Part shown: positions 23,523 to 33,137 of the stretch, piece by piece
Numbering within the stretch: position 1 is the first letter of the stretch
Layout: each line of letters opens with the position of its first letter
Translations under genes and position numbers: made by a program
Origin: RH2-MAG17b sp035945515
GTDB taxonomy: Bacteria > Acidobacteriota > Terriglobia > UBA7540
NCBI GenBank assembly: GCA_035945515.1
Contig: DASZAE010000032.1
Location: 1-64,000, forward strand
Reading direction: 5' to 3'
Length of the DNA stretch: 64,000 nt
The notes under the pieces: model-generated
The model's database searches: none
What the model was told of the DNA's origin: nothing
What the model saw: only the letters and a program-made list of their open reading frames with translations

Positions 23523-26204
23523 ATGAAGCCTGAGCGATATTGGAATCTCATTCGGATGCGACTTCGGTCGTTGCTGCGACGAGACTGGGTCGAGACGGAG
23601 CTTGAGAAGGAACTGACGTTCCACCTCGAGCAGGAGATCCAGTCCAACCTTGCGGCCGGCATGGCCCCTGCCGACGCGCGGTACGCCGCACTGCGACGGT
23701 TGGGCGGGGTGGCTCAGATTAAGGAGGAATGCCGCGATATGCGACGCACCCAATACCTCGAAAACGTGTGGCAGGATCTTCGCTTCGGCGCGCGCATGCT
23801 GCGCAAATCACCCGGCTTTACTGCAGTCGTCGTTCTCACGCTGGCTCTCGGAATCGGCGCGAACAGTGCGATCTTCAGTGTGATTGATGGCGTGTTGCTG
23901 AAGCCCCTGCCCTACCCGGACGCGAACCGCATTGTCCGCCTCTTCTTTAGCAGCCACGAGTATCCTAAATTTCCGTTAAATCCCTTCGATTTTCGCGATC
24001 TCCGAGCTCGCAACCGCTCCTTTCAAGCGCTCGCTGCGTTTACGCGAGGCGATGCTCAGCTCTCAGGTTCGGGGGAACCGGTGCGCCTCTTAGGTTTCCG
24101 CGTGACCGCCGAGTATTTCCGGGTACTGGGTGTCGCACCCGCAAGGGGACGGGAATTTAATACGAACGATGAATTGCCGGGCAACAGCCGGGTCGTGATT
24201 CTGAGCGACCGAACATGGCGCGACAGATTCGCGGCAGATCCCGGCATTGTGGGCCGCAAGATTACACTGGACTCACAGCCATACACCGTGGTGGGCGTGA
24301 TGCCGCCGGGAACTGAACATCCCGGCAACAAGTACCACGCTGTGCCCTTTGGTGATTCTGTGGAGGCCTGGCGGCCCTTCCCGTTCAAGGGGAATCCAAA
24401 CAATCGCGGCTCGCATTTTATGGAAGTCATCGGGCGACTGAAGCAGGGCGTAACTCTGCCGGAAGCGCAGGCCGAGATGAACACGCTCATCACTGAGATT
24501 GGGCGCGAGCACGGGGGGTATAACGGCTGGCGCATGCTCTTGGTGCCGCTCTACAGCGTGATCGTGGGGGCGGCTGAGCGCCTTTTGCTGGTACTTCTGG
24601 GCACGGTGGGCTTGGTGCTGCTGATCGCGTGTGCGAACGTCGCTAATTTGCTCATGGCAAGAGCCACGGCGCGGCAGCGCGAAATCGCGGTGCGCGTTGC
24701 TCTCGGCGCCCCGCAATCCAGGCTGGTTCGCCAGACACTCACGGAGAGCTTGTTAATATCCTTCGCTGGCGGCGCCTTGGGCATTGTGCTGGCTCTCGGT
24801 GGTGTCAAGGCGCTCGTCTTGCTACTGCCGGCGGGCTTTCCGCGCATCGGCTCGATCCATGTAAACGGCATCGTGCTCGCGTTTACTCTGCTCATTTCGC
24901 TGGCTACCGGCATTCTCTTCGGCCTGGCGCCTGCTTTAGCGGCTGCTCACACCGATCCCCAGCAGGGCCTTCGTGATGGAGGCCGGGGCGCAACAAGCGG
25001 CTTGCGGCATCTTCAATTGCGAAACGTACTGGTGGTCGCCGAGGTCTGCCTGGCTACTCTGCTACTCGTCGGCGCCGGGCTCATGCTGCGCAGCTTCGTG
25101 GACCTCTTGCGAGAAAATCCGGGCTTCAAACCGGAGCACATGCTCACCGCAAGCCTCTCATTGCCGACCACAGCCTATAAGACGGCCGCCGCTGTAAGCG
25201 CGTTTTGTGACCGGCTTACTACGAATCTCGCCGCCGTTCCGGGCATAAAGTATGCGGGCATCGGCACGGACTTGCCGTGGACAGGCTACGACGAGAATGC
25301 CAGCGGTTTCACGATCAAGGGTAAGACGCCGCCTCCAGGAGAAGGTTTTCACGCCAGGTATCACACCGCGAGCCCAGATTACTTTCGTGCCTTGGGCATC
25401 CCGCTCCTCCGGGGACGGTTCTTTACGAAGGCCGACAAGCAGGGTGCGCCCCAGGTGATGATCATCAACTCAACTATGGCGCGGCTCTACTGGCCCAAGG
25501 AGGGCGCGTTGGGCGCCCGCCTAGCGTTCACCGATACGCCCAAAGAAAAGGACTGGATAACCGTCGTCGGAATTGTGGGAGATGTCAAGGATACTCCCGG
25601 GTCCAGTGGTGCCGAGCCCGCATTCTGGTGGCCGGCGCTGCAGGTACCTTTCGTGGTGAATGGCGGGACGATGTCCGTCGCTATTCGCTCGGACTCCAAT
25701 GCCTCGCAGCTTGCAAACGTGTTACGGAGTGAAGTGCGCCGCCTTGACCCAACTTTGGCAGTAGCTGATCTCCGCTTGATGGACCAGATCACGGATGCCA
25801 ATGTCGCTACTGCCCGGTTCGCATTCTTCCTGGTAGGTCTGTTTGCGGCCTTCGCCATCATCCTTGCGGGTATAGGAATCTATGGGGTCATGTCTTATTC
25901 CGTGAACCAGCGCACACATGAATTCGGATTGCGTGTCGCTCTGGGCGCGCAGCGACGGGACGTGCTTCGCCTCGTCATCTCTCAAGGGGCTAAGCTCACG
26001 CTTGTCGGTGCTGTGGTGGGTGTGACAGGGGCGTTGGCTCTTTCACGCGTGCTGAAGCACTTAATCTACGGCGTCAGCGCCGCCGATCCGCTCACATTCG
26101 CGGCAGTGTTTGTTGCCGTGGTTGTGATTGGATTGAGCGCCTGTTACGTCCCGGCGCGACGCGCTACCGCCGCTGATCCAATGAAGGCCTTAAGAGCAGA
26201 ATAA
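23523..26204 (+). CDS. ADOP-type ABC transporter permease (MacB/FtsX duplicated)
   Basis: The 893-aa protein has the N-terminal extension (ETELEKELTFHLEQEIQSN), TM1 at TAVVVLTLALGIGANSAIFS, a MacB core domain, three central helices (ending around residue 470), a second core domain and three C-terminal helices with PARRATAADPMKALRAE at the end. It is complete, downstream of padR and without an ATPase partner. Its stop is about 100 nt from the first repeat of the array at 26301. Substrate unknown. Confidence 0.92.
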   Translation: MKPERYWNLIRMRLRSLLRRDWVETELEKELTFHLEQEIQSNLAAGMAPADARYAALRRLGGVAQIKEECRDMRRTQYLENVWQDLRFGARMLRKSPGFTAVVVLTLALGIGANSAIFSVIDGVLLKPLPYPDANRIVRLFFSSHEYPKFPLNPFDFRDLRARNRSFQALAAFTRGDAQLSGSGEPVRLLGFRVTAEYFRVLGVAPARGREFNTNDELPGNSRVVILSDRTWRDRFAADPGIVGRKITLDSQPYTVVGVMPPGTEHPGNKYHAVPFGDSVEAWRPFPFKGNPNNRGSHFMEVIGRLKQGVTLPEAQAEMNTLITEIGREHGGYNGWRMLLVPLYSVIVGAAERLLLVLLGTVGLVLLIACANVANLLMARATARQREIAVRVALGAPQSRLVRQTLTESLLISFAGGALGIVLALGGVKALVLLLPAGFPRIGSIHVNGIVLAFTLLISLATGILFGLAPALAAAHTDPQQGLRDGGRGATSGLRHLQLRNVLVVAEVCLATLLLVGAGLMLRSFVDLLRENPGFKPEHMLTASLSLPTTAYKTAAAVSAFCDRLTTNLAAVPGIKYAGIGTDLPWTGYDENASGFTIKGKTPPPGEGFHARYHTASPDYFRALGIPLLRGRFFTKADKQGAPQVMIINSTMARLYWPKEGALGARLAFTDTPKEKDWITVVGIVGDVKDTPGSSGAEPAFWWPALQVPFVVNGGTMSVAIRSDSNASQLANVLRSEVRRLDPTLAVADLRLMDQITDANVATARFAFFLVGLFAAFAIILAGIGIYGVMSYSVNQRTHEFGLRVALGAQRRDVLRLVISQGAKLTLVGAVVGVTGALALSRVLKHLIYGVSAADPLTFAAVFVAVVVIGLSACYVPARRATAADPMKALRAE

Positions 26205-26742
26205 AGAGGGTGTTCACCTGCGCTTGTCCGTAGCCGAAGGCGCTCTGGATGTATGATGCGCTACTCGGAACTTGCCTCAACGGGGCTTCCGCCAGAAGCA
26301 GAAAAACCGTTGCGATAAGCTTTTCACACCCGGCTCGGTCGCGGTGCCGCTCTCTCGCTGGGTTGCTCGCAAAACGCCTCGCCGGCCGAAACTGTAGCAA
26401 TATATTACTCACACCTGATCCTCCGCCCTGACCGGCGCTCGACGCCGGTTCGCGGCAACCCGGAAGACTGCTGCGCGTTTTGTTGGCCGCTCCCCGTCAC
26501 GTTCTCTACCGTTTTCTCAAAATCGTAGCAATAACATTTTCACACCCGCTTTCTGCTTCCGACCTTGGTGTCCTTGTCCGCTGGTTAGTAATGCTGCTCC
26601 CGAAACAGTAGCAATAAACTTTTCACAACCGGTTTTTGGACGCCTTCTGCCGCTCGTATCGCGGCTCTGGCACGGCGTGCGACTCCCGGATTGCCATCCG
26701 AGTTTGGCAGGTTTCCGCTCCGGCTGTACTGTCGGCCTTGCG
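26205..26742. other. 538-nt intergenic region holding the repeat array
   Basis: There is no supported gene. It contains the four 31-bp repeats and a hairpin. The last 110 nt before the MoxR-like gene show no convincing promoter. Confidence 0.55.
26301..26632 (+). repeat. array of four 31-bp direct repeats with 54-99 nt of unique sequence between them
   Basis: Copies begin at 26301, 26388, 26517 and 26602. Their shared form is GAAACNGTAGCAATAA, two or three variable bases, then TTTTCACACCCGG. All point the same way. The spacers differ in sequence; one carries a perfect 7-bp hairpin (ACCGGCG at 26431-26437 with CGCCGGT at 26443-26449). The array fills the gap between the ADOP operon and the first gene of the T4SS cluster. 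Spacing is irregular and the repeats are imperfect, so it is not a CRISPR. Confidence 0.8.
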
Positions 26743-27717
26743 ATGTTCACATCGGTCCAGGAACTAGCAGAAAAGCTTTGGGCGGCTCATTACGTGGTCG
26801 ATCCGGTGACCCTGCAGGACATCTACCTTGCGACGCGTCTCCAAAAACCCTTGCTTGTCGAGGGCCCTCCCGGCTGCGGAAAAACCGAACTGGCTTATGC
26901 GATCGCAGCTGCGGCAGATACCGTCGTCGAGCGCCTCCAATGCTACGAGGGCATCACCGAAGAAAAAGCCATCGGCCGCTTCGACGAGGGCTTGCAGAAG
27001 CTATTTCTTGAAACCCAGACGGAACATCTTGACCGGGATTGGGAAGCTATCCGCAAGCGGCTGCATTCCCTTGAATTCTTTGTGGAAGGACCGATCGTGC
27101 GGGCCGTACTCCGCAAAGATGCGCCCTGCGTACTGCTCGTCGACGAGCTTGATAAGGTGAGCCAGGAATTCGAAGCCATGCTGCTTGAAATCCTGAGCGC
27201 TTGGCAAGTGACGGTTCCCAAGCTAGGCACCATCAGAGCGCATCCACAGGCGCTTCCCTTCGTCGTGCTGTCCTCGAACGAAGAACGGAGACTGGGCGAC
27301 CCTCTGCGGCGGCGCTGTATCTACTTGCGGTTTGACTATCCGACCATCGAGCGGGAGGCGGAAATCCTGGCGCTGCGAGGCCATGGCTTGAACGAGCCGC
27401 TGCAGGCGCAAATCGTTGGTTTGGCCCACGCTTTACGTGGCTGGGTGATGGAGAAGCCCACGTCGATTGCGGAAATGCTTGATCTGGCGCGAGCACTCGA
27501 GATCCTGGGGGTCGATGACATCAAACCGGATCAGAGGGACATCTTGCTGCCCTTTCTTGCGAAGACTGACGCCGACCGCAGGAAACTAACGCTAAAGAGT
27601 GGTTTTGACAGTCTGGTCATCGATTCGAAGCGCTATCGCGACCAGCTTTTGGCACGCCGCGCCAAAAGCGTAGAGATACAAAAGCCATTGACCACAGGAG
27701 CGTCAGCAGGAATGTGA
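26743..27717 (+). CDS. MoxR-type AAA+ ATPase
   Basis: The 324-aa product has Walker A GPPGCGKTE (Lys47), Walker B CVLLVDELDK and sensor-1 FVVLSSNEERRLGDPLRRRC, the NRR-like pattern of MoxR/RavA ATPases. The C-terminal 100 residues are a helical lid. I start at the ATG at 26743; the frame is open to 26677. No von Willebrand-A partner is adjacent, unlike classic MoxR. Its stop overlaps the next start (ATGA at 27714-27717), so it belongs to the T4SS operon. It may remodel a secretion-complex component, which is inference. Confidence 0.85.
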   Translation: MFTSVQELAEKLWAAHYVVDPVTLQDIYLATRLQKPLLVEGPPGCGKTELAYAIAAAADTVVERLQCYEGITEEKAIGRFDEGLQKLFLETQTEHLDRDWEAIRKRLHSLEFFVEGPIVRAVLRKDAPCVLLVDELDKVSQEFEAMLLEILSAWQVTVPKLGTIRAHPQALPFVVLSSNEERRLGDPLRRRCIYLRFDYPTIEREAEILALRGHGLNEPLQAQIVGLAHALRGWVMEKPTSIAEMLDLARALEILGVDDIKPDQRDILLPFLAKTDADRRKLTLKSGFDSLVIDSKRYRDQLLARRAKSVEIQKPLTTGASAGM

Positions 27718-28184
27718 AGCGGAAACTCCTCTTGGCAACGCTCTTGATCATCGGCGCCAAGACGCCGGGCGTGTGGGGAATGACACTCCGGGAATACGAG
27801 CTTGGCTGGGCGCGATACTATGCGCGCGCGGATCACGTCCCGGAAGCACTGGTCGAGGCGATCATCATCGTCGAATCGGGCGGAAATCCTTACGCCGTTT
27901 CGTCCAAAGGCGCAGCAGGCGTTATGCAGCTCATGCCGGCAACAGCGTATGAGTTTCGGGTTCGGAACCGATTTCTCATCCAGGACAACATCCGTGCGGG
28001 TACTGCGTACTTGGCTCTATTGATGCGGGAGTTTCACGGAGATCTGAGGCTGGTGGTTGCGGCCTACCATGCAGGCGATGGCCGCATTGCGAGGCAAAAA
28101 CTTGCCTGTTCCTCGCCCGAGATATACAACTACGTTCGCCGGGTAGCAGCAGTGTATCGCGCGCTCGAAGCAAACCGGAGGTGA
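27714..28184 (+). CDS. VirB1-like lytic transglycosylase
   Basis: This 156-aa protein has a signal peptide (about 1-22) and an SLT domain: ALVEAIIIVESGGNPYAVS with catalytic Glu54, SSKGAAGVMQLMPATA, IRAGTAYLALLMREF and VVAAYHAGDGRI. Size and context match VirB1/IagB-type enzymes that open the peptidoglycan for secretion-channel assembly. The start overlaps the MoxR stop. Confidence 0.9.
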   Translation: MKRKLLLATLLIIGAKTPGVWGMTLREYELGWARYYARADHVPEALVEAIIIVESGGNPYAVSSKGAAGVMQLMPATAYEFRVRNRFLIQDNIRAGTAYLALLMREFHGDLRLVVAAYHAGDGRIARQKLACSSPEIYNYVRRVAAVYRALEANRR

Positions 28185-28188
28185 AAGC

Positions 28189-29244
28189 ATGAGACGGCAC
28201 ATTCGATGGCTGGCGGTGGTCCTGATTGCGGCTTCCGGTTTTGGGCAAGCGCCCGTTCAGCCGGTGATTGTGTCGAAGCCGGAAGCCCAGGGCGCAGTCA
28301 CTCGAGTCGAGGTGCGGCCGCACTTTGTGACGGCGATCCAGATGCCCGAGGCGGTCAATTCCGTGGCCGTTGGCGACCCCAAACTATTCCAAGTGGAGCA
28401 TTCCCCAAACGAGCCGACCGTGGTCTTTGTCAAGGCGCTTACAACAGAGCCTGCAGAGTCGAACCTGCTGATCTCAACCGGCGAGGGTCAGGAAACAAGC
28501 CTGCTGGTGGTGAGCCACGGCGCGAGTTCTAAAAGCGTTGACTTTGTTGTCGAGTACAAGCGGGCAGGGAGCTTCATGATCGCGCCGGACTACCCCGCAG
28601 ACCTGATTGGAGAGACCGTTCCGATCTCTCAATCACGGCATGAGGTTTCGCCTGTCCCGGAAGAAGGTCCAATGGCAACCGCCAGCCCCGCGTCGCTCGC
28701 AATGAGCGTGCAGGCACCGTCACGACCTCTTGCCGATCGAGCCCGACCCGGTGCGCTGGACGCACTTTTAACCCTCCAGGAGCATGCGCCTCTCCCGAAA
28801 CTTTACGGCGAGCATTCGGGCGTTGAAAACCCGCATGGTGATCAGGTCAAAGCGGGCGTCAGCGAGGTCATTGACGGTGGCGAGCAGGTGATCGTTCTCT
28901 TCAGCGTGATCAATCCCACAAACCACGCGATATTACTCGTGCCTCCACAGGTTCAACTGGGGGGCAAGATCCGCACAGGGAAGATTTTCAGGCATTCGCG
29001 CTGGACGGCAGCCGAGCAGTTGCCGGTCGAGGAGTTCCGGCTGAGCACATGGCGTCTTGCGTCCGGCGCGCGGGCGGATGGGGTCGTGATGTTCGCGCGG
29101 CCGCCGTACAAGCAGTCGAACGAGACGCTTTTCCTGCAGGTTGCCGAAGCGGGTGCGATTGACAAGCCGGCGCTCGCGCCCATCGGTTTTGGTGTTAACA
29201 AGCTGCGGGTCGAGGAGGCAACGAATGGACGAGCAGGAAAATAG
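28189..29244 (+). CDS. VirB9/TrbG-like secreted protein
   Basis: The 351-aa protein has a signal peptide (about 1-20) and a beta-rich N-terminal domain: VRPHFVTAIQMPEAVNSVAVGD, VVFVKALT, SNLLISTGEGQ, which follows the VirB9/TrbG N-terminal pattern. Pro-rich linkers follow, then a second beta domain from about 215 (VSEVIDGGEQVIVLFSVIN) unlike the usual VirB9 C-terminal domain. A second VirB9-like gene lies at 45315-46166, so this may be a VirB7/VirB9-like accessory of the outer ring. It is in an operon with virB1 and virB10 homologues, the latter overlapping its 3' end by 20 nt. Confidence 0.6.
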   Translation: MRRHIRWLAVVLIAASGFGQAPVQPVIVSKPEAQGAVTRVEVRPHFVTAIQMPEAVNSVAVGDPKLFQVEHSPNEPTVVFVKALTTEPAESNLLISTGEGQETSLLVVSHGASSKSVDFVVEYKRAGSFMIAPDYPADLIGETVPISQSRHEVSPVPEEGPMATASPASLAMSVQAPSRPLADRARPGALDALLTLQEHAPLPKLYGEHSGVENPHGDQVKAGVSEVIDGGEQVIVLFSVINPTNHAILLVPPQVQLGGKIRTGKIFRHSRWTAAEQLPVEEFRLSTWRLASGARADGVVMFARPPYKQSNETLFLQVAEAGAIDKPALAPIGFGVNKLRVEEATNGRAGK

Positions 29245-30676
29245 CCGTTTGGAACCGGGAAAGCCTGAACATGGGAGCGAGGGGAAACGGGATGAATCGC
29301 CAGTCGGAGACATCGAGCTTACGGCAGCCGAGCCCGAGGAGGAGGCTCGAAAGCCCGGACTTTTTGAGGCTTTCCGCCGCAGCTTCGAGCGCGGCTGGCA
29401 GGCGCAGCGCGATCCGAAGAAGGACAAGACCAGCCGCCAGGAACTGCGGAAGGACAAGACCAAGTCATTGCTTGCGCTGGCGGGGTTTGCGGGGGCGATG
29501 ATCCTGATGTTTATTCTCGTCTTCTCCTCACCGCCAAAGCCCAGGCAACTCAATCAGCGTCCGCCCGGCAATCCGGACTTGGGCCGGCGAGTGACGCCCG
29601 GCCTAGGCGGACCACAAGAGCATGTGACGCCGTTGATGAATGTCACAGCAGCGAGCGGAGAGGCTGGAAATAACGGCTTATCGACGCCGCAGGATGTGGC
29701 GCTGACCGCAAGGCCACTCCCTAATCGCACTACTTCGCAAAACATGCCTCTATCGACCGGCGCGCCCTCGAAACACACGCTCGCTCAGATCAATTTTCAG
29801 GACCAGGCTTTGCAGGAGCAATATGCGATGCACGGTACAAATCCTCCTTCTGCGAGTGTGGCGGCGCCAGTTGGAAAGACCGAGGACTTAAAAACGGCTT
29901 CGCTGGTTTTTGTGCGTGCTCAGCAACAATCCACGAATGCTCAACAAGTCAAACCCGCCGTCGAAGAGAACGCGGTGATGGATTTACTGCCGGTTGGGAC
30001 ACATTTGGTGGCGCGCCTGGAAGCCCCGGTCTCGACGGTGCTTGCCGCGCCCGCCGTCGCGGTGATTGAGTACAACTACGAGCAAGACGGGCAGATTATT
30101 CTTCCCGCAGGAACGCAGGTCATCGGGAAACTCCGCGGTGCGACCCCGCAGGGGTACGTTTCGCTCGAATTCAACGAGCTCGAGTTTTCGGATGGCGCCA
30201 CGCAGAAGATCAATGCAGACGCGATGGGGCTTGACTATAAGCCCTTGAAGGGGCACGTTGCGGGGCGCAATCGCGGGCTAAGGTTTTTAGTGCAGTCTCT
30301 GACCGGAGTGGGTGAAGTTGCGGCTTATATGGTGGGCGGCAGTCCCGGGAGTACGAGCGTGTTTTCGGAAGATGCGCTATTGCGCGAACAGTTGGCGGCC
30401 AACATGGCGAAGGCGGGCCAGCAGCAGTTCAATCAGCTTGCGACGACTCAGCATATTGTGGTGACGGTGCCTGGGAACACGCGGTTCTACCTGGTTCTCG
30501 ATCAAGGGACAACGCCCAAGAATGCGCCCGCAAGCTTGCGGCCCGTCTCAAATCCTTCGAGTATTCCGAGTGAGCAGGAGCTGATGGAGTTGATGGAGCT
30601 GAAGCGGGAACTGGCCGCCACTTCGCAACAGACGGCGAGCGCAACGGCTCAGCCCACAGCAGCCGTGCAGCCGTAA
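29225..30676 (+). CDS. VirB10/TrbI-like protein
   Basis: The 483-aa protein has a charged cytoplasmic N-terminus, one TM helix (about 81-102), a long Pro/Thr/Gln-rich periplasmic linker and a TrbI-type beta-barrel domain (about 255-420) with LLPVGTHLVARLEAPVST, DGQIILPAGTQVIGKL and FNELEFSDG. It is the inner-to-outer membrane bridge of the T4SS core. The ATG at 29225 is preceded by GAGGAGG and overlaps the preceding gene. Membership is secure from the TrbI domain. Confidence 0.9.
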   Translation: MDEQENSRLEPGKPEHGSEGKRDESPVGDIELTAAEPEEEARKPGLFEAFRRSFERGWQAQRDPKKDKTSRQELRKDKTKSLLALAGFAGAMILMFILVFSSPPKPRQLNQRPPGNPDLGRRVTPGLGGPQEHVTPLMNVTAASGEAGNNGLSTPQDVALTARPLPNRTTSQNMPLSTGAPSKHTLAQINFQDQALQEQYAMHGTNPPSASVAAPVGKTEDLKTASLVFVRAQQQSTNAQQVKPAVEENAVMDLLPVGTHLVARLEAPVSTVLAAPAVAVIEYNYEQDGQIILPAGTQVIGKLRGATPQGYVSLEFNELEFSDGATQKINADAMGLDYKPLKGHVAGRNRGLRFLVQSLTGVGEVAAYMVGGSPGSTSVFSEDALLREQLAANMAKAGQQQFNQLATTQHIVVTVPGNTRFYLVLDQGTTPKNAPASLRPVSNPSSIPSEQELMELMELKRELAATSQQTASATAQPTAAVQP

Positions 30677-30743
30677 TAATGCCTGTTACATAATGTGGCA
30701 ATACGCGATGGAATAGGCTAAAGTGAGCCCGAAGGAGAGGCAC

Positions 30744-32879
30744 ATGGAGCCTCCGGGCTACTACCGGCGCTTTAGGCTAACGTACTGGGTGTCGTGGCAT
30801 GCTGCCCACGGTGCGCGGTGCTTTTTCGCTGGGTTGGCGGAATCTTGGCGCTGGGGCTGGAAGCAGTGGAAGGAGGACGTGGGCCGCAAGCCCCCTGCGC
30901 AACCCAAAAAGGATCGTCCTCTCCTCAAGCTTTCTCTAGCCTGCCTGCCCATTATTGGTCTCATCATACTTTTCCCTGCCGCTTGGATACTGAATGTTCC
31001 CGTGCTCGTGGCGTTCCAGGTGTTTCTGTGGTGGGTGCTGCTAGGACCGCTGCGGCATGCGCCGTCATTAGTGAAGAAAATCCTGAAAATCGTGGTGATG
31101 ACGGGGCTAGTTGTAGACTTTGAGTTTGTGATTATGTGGTTGGGTACTTCCGGACGACCTTCCCTTAGATTGCATGAGCGGGTTGGTGTGCCTCTTGTAG
31201 TCATTGGGTTGCTGGGCTGGTGGATCGCATTTTTCTGGATCATCTTGTCCCGGCCCAAGCGCAAGACGCCGGCGTTCCAGTTCAGGGCTTCACAGCCAGT
31301 CCAAAAAGTCACCGCGCCTTTTAAGCCAGCGCCTGAGTTGCGTGTACCGAAGATTCGGTTCGCAGATGTAGGAGGCATGGACGACGCGAAAGAACAGATT
31401 CGCGAGGTTGTCGAGAGCCGGCTGAACCCACAGAAGTACGCAGCCTACGGGATCGCGAGAAACGGCATTCTGCTCTACGGGCAGCGCGGCAGCGGAAAGA
31501 CTTATCTGGCTGAAGCGACGGCGGGTGAGTTTAACCTGAATTTTCATTATCTTTCGCCCACCAAGTTCATCACGATGTGGATTGGGGAAACAGAGGCCAG
31601 TATTCGCTGCGCTTTTTCGCGCGCGATGGCGAATCGTCCGGTTTTGCTCTTTATTGACGAGATTGACGCGCTAGGCTCTTTCCGCCAGAACCTGGGCGGC
31701 GATCCTGGTGGCGGAGGCCGGGCATATAACAACATGACGATTGAGTTGATGCAGTCGATTGATCAGGTGCGGGCAGAGCCCGGCTGTATTGTTATGGCGG
31801 CGACGAACCTGATTGACGGGCTCGATGAGGCGTTAGTCCGCGATGGCCGGTTCGACGTCAAGGTCCACGTCGACATGCCGGACGAGCCGACGCGGGAGAA
31901 AATGTTCAGAGCCCAGCTTGCGGGTAAGCCTTGGGCGCACTTTGACTTGAAGGAGTTTGCGCGGCGGACGCCGGGAGCGAGCGCCGCTAAAATCCGGTCG
32001 TTGGTGGAGCGGGCAGCGGTTTATGCTGCCAATGGAGGGCGGATGATTGAAGCAGGGGATCTCGAGAAAGCCCTCGAAGAATACGGCGGCAAGGACCGTC
32101 CGCTGTTCCAGCCGGTCGAATGGGATGCCTTGATTGTGGACGAGCGAGTTGAGCGCGAGCTGCGCACCTTGATCCGGCTGGTTGGCAACCCTTTTGCGGC
32201 CGTAAAGCTTGGGCTCCAAGCGCCGATGGGCGTCCTGCTTTTAGGGCTTCCAGGCACGGGGAAGACCATGATTGCGCGGCTCATCGCTACGCAGTCAAAG
32301 CGCAGTTTTTTGCCCATAACGTCTGCGGACATCACCGATCCCAAAGCAATTACCAAGGTTTTTGCGCGGGCGCGCGAGAACAGCCCTTCGCTGATCTTCA
32401 TTGACGAGATGGACAGCTTGGTTCCGGCCAATCAGGGCTATCTCAACCAGTATTACATTCAGATCGTCGAGCAGTTCCTGATTGAGATCAGCAACTTGCA
32501 GCCTGAGCATAACGTGTTTCTGGTGGGCACGACGAACCACCTGGAAAATATTGACACTCAAATCCTGCGGGGCGGGCGATTCTCAGAGAAGATCGAGATC
32601 GGAGCGCCTGGTCCTCGGGAGACCCGGCGACTGATGGATAAGTATCTGGCGGGGACGGAGTTAGCTGCGAACACGAGCATCGGATATCTCAGTGAGTGGT
32701 TTACGGGGGTCACGCCAGCGAACCTTGAAGCCATGGTTGCAACCGCCAAGCGGTACGCTTTTGAGCGCAGCGGAGACGACAAGCTTGCGCCGCTCAGCGT
32801 AGAAGACTTTGAGCGTGCGGCCCAGCGCGTCATCGGCCAGGCGCCAGCCCCTCCTCGCGCAATTTCCAGTCCAGCGTAA
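30744..32879 (+). CDS. membrane-anchored tandem AAA+ ATPase (CDC48/FtsH-like)
   Basis: The 711-aa protein has an N-terminal region with four predicted TM helices (for example ACLPIIGLIILFPAAWIL and VVIGLLGWWIAFFWIIL), then two AAA+ modules. Module 1 has Walker A GQRGSGKT (Lys252), Walker B LLFIDEIDAL and an arginine-finger segment DGRFD. Module 2 has GLPGTGKT (Lys507), LIFIDEMDSL and GGRFSEK. Both look intact. No zinc-protease motif (HEXXH) is present. The start is the ATG at 30744, preceded by AAGGAGAGG; a GTG at 30723 is the alternative. A double-AAA+ unfoldase is not a standard T4SS subunit. It may extract or remodel membrane or substrate proteins. Confidence 0.88.
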   Translation: MEPPGYYRRFRLTYWVSWHAAHGARCFFAGLAESWRWGWKQWKEDVGRKPPAQPKKDRPLLKLSLACLPIIGLIILFPAAWILNVPVLVAFQVFLWWVLLGPLRHAPSLVKKILKIVVMTGLVVDFEFVIMWLGTSGRPSLRLHERVGVPLVVIGLLGWWIAFFWIILSRPKRKTPAFQFRASQPVQKVTAPFKPAPELRVPKIRFADVGGMDDAKEQIREVVESRLNPQKYAAYGIARNGILLYGQRGSGKTYLAEATAGEFNLNFHYLSPTKFITMWIGETEASIRCAFSRAMANRPVLLFIDEIDALGSFRQNLGGDPGGGGRAYNNMTIELMQSIDQVRAEPGCIVMAATNLIDGLDEALVRDGRFDVKVHVDMPDEPTREKMFRAQLAGKPWAHFDLKEFARRTPGASAAKIRSLVERAAVYAANGGRMIEAGDLEKALEEYGGKDRPLFQPVEWDALIVDERVERELRTLIRLVGNPFAAVKLGLQAPMGVLLLGLPGTGKTMIARLIATQSKRSFLPITSADITDPKAITKVFARARENSPSLIFIDEMDSLVPANQGYLNQYYIQIVEQFLIEISNLQPEHNVFLVGTTNHLENIDTQILRGGRFSEKIEIGAPGPRETRRLMDKYLAGTELAANTSIGYLSEWFTGVTPANLEAMVATAKRYAFERSGDDKLAPLSVEDFERAAQRVIGQAPAPPRAISSPA

Positions 32880-33046
32880 CCCAATAAGATCCCACACCGC
32901 CAGGATGACGCCTTTCGCAGTTCCTTCCTCCTATCCAGCCTTTCTTTCGAAGTGACCAGAAGTCCCTCTCTTCCACACCTGGTCTCCCCAGGGTCGCCGT
33001 GGCAGGTTCCAGCCCCCCTTTTCGGCCCAAATCCTTGTCCGAAAAA

Positions 33047-33075
33047 TTGACGAAACCAGGAACTGGTCTTATGGT
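33047..33075 (+). promoter_or_regulatory. promoter with an internal operator-like palindrome before the VirB2-like gene
   Basis: TTGACG (33047-33052) and TATGGT (33070-33075) are separated by 17 nt. Between them lies the perfect inverted repeat ACCAG-GAA-CTGGT (33055-33067), well placed to be a repressor site. The gap before this (32880-33046) shows no gene. Confidence 0.55.
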
Positions 33076-33137
33076 CTTTTCGTTTGGCCGCCGTGAAGTG
33101 AGGTAAGAAAGGCGGTCCATTCGGAAAGGAGATGACC

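Noticed and set aside
26301..26632. Possible CRISPR array
   Set aside because: Only four imperfect repeats with 54-99 nt between them, no cas genes nearby, and a fifth copy is isolated 3.6 kb away.
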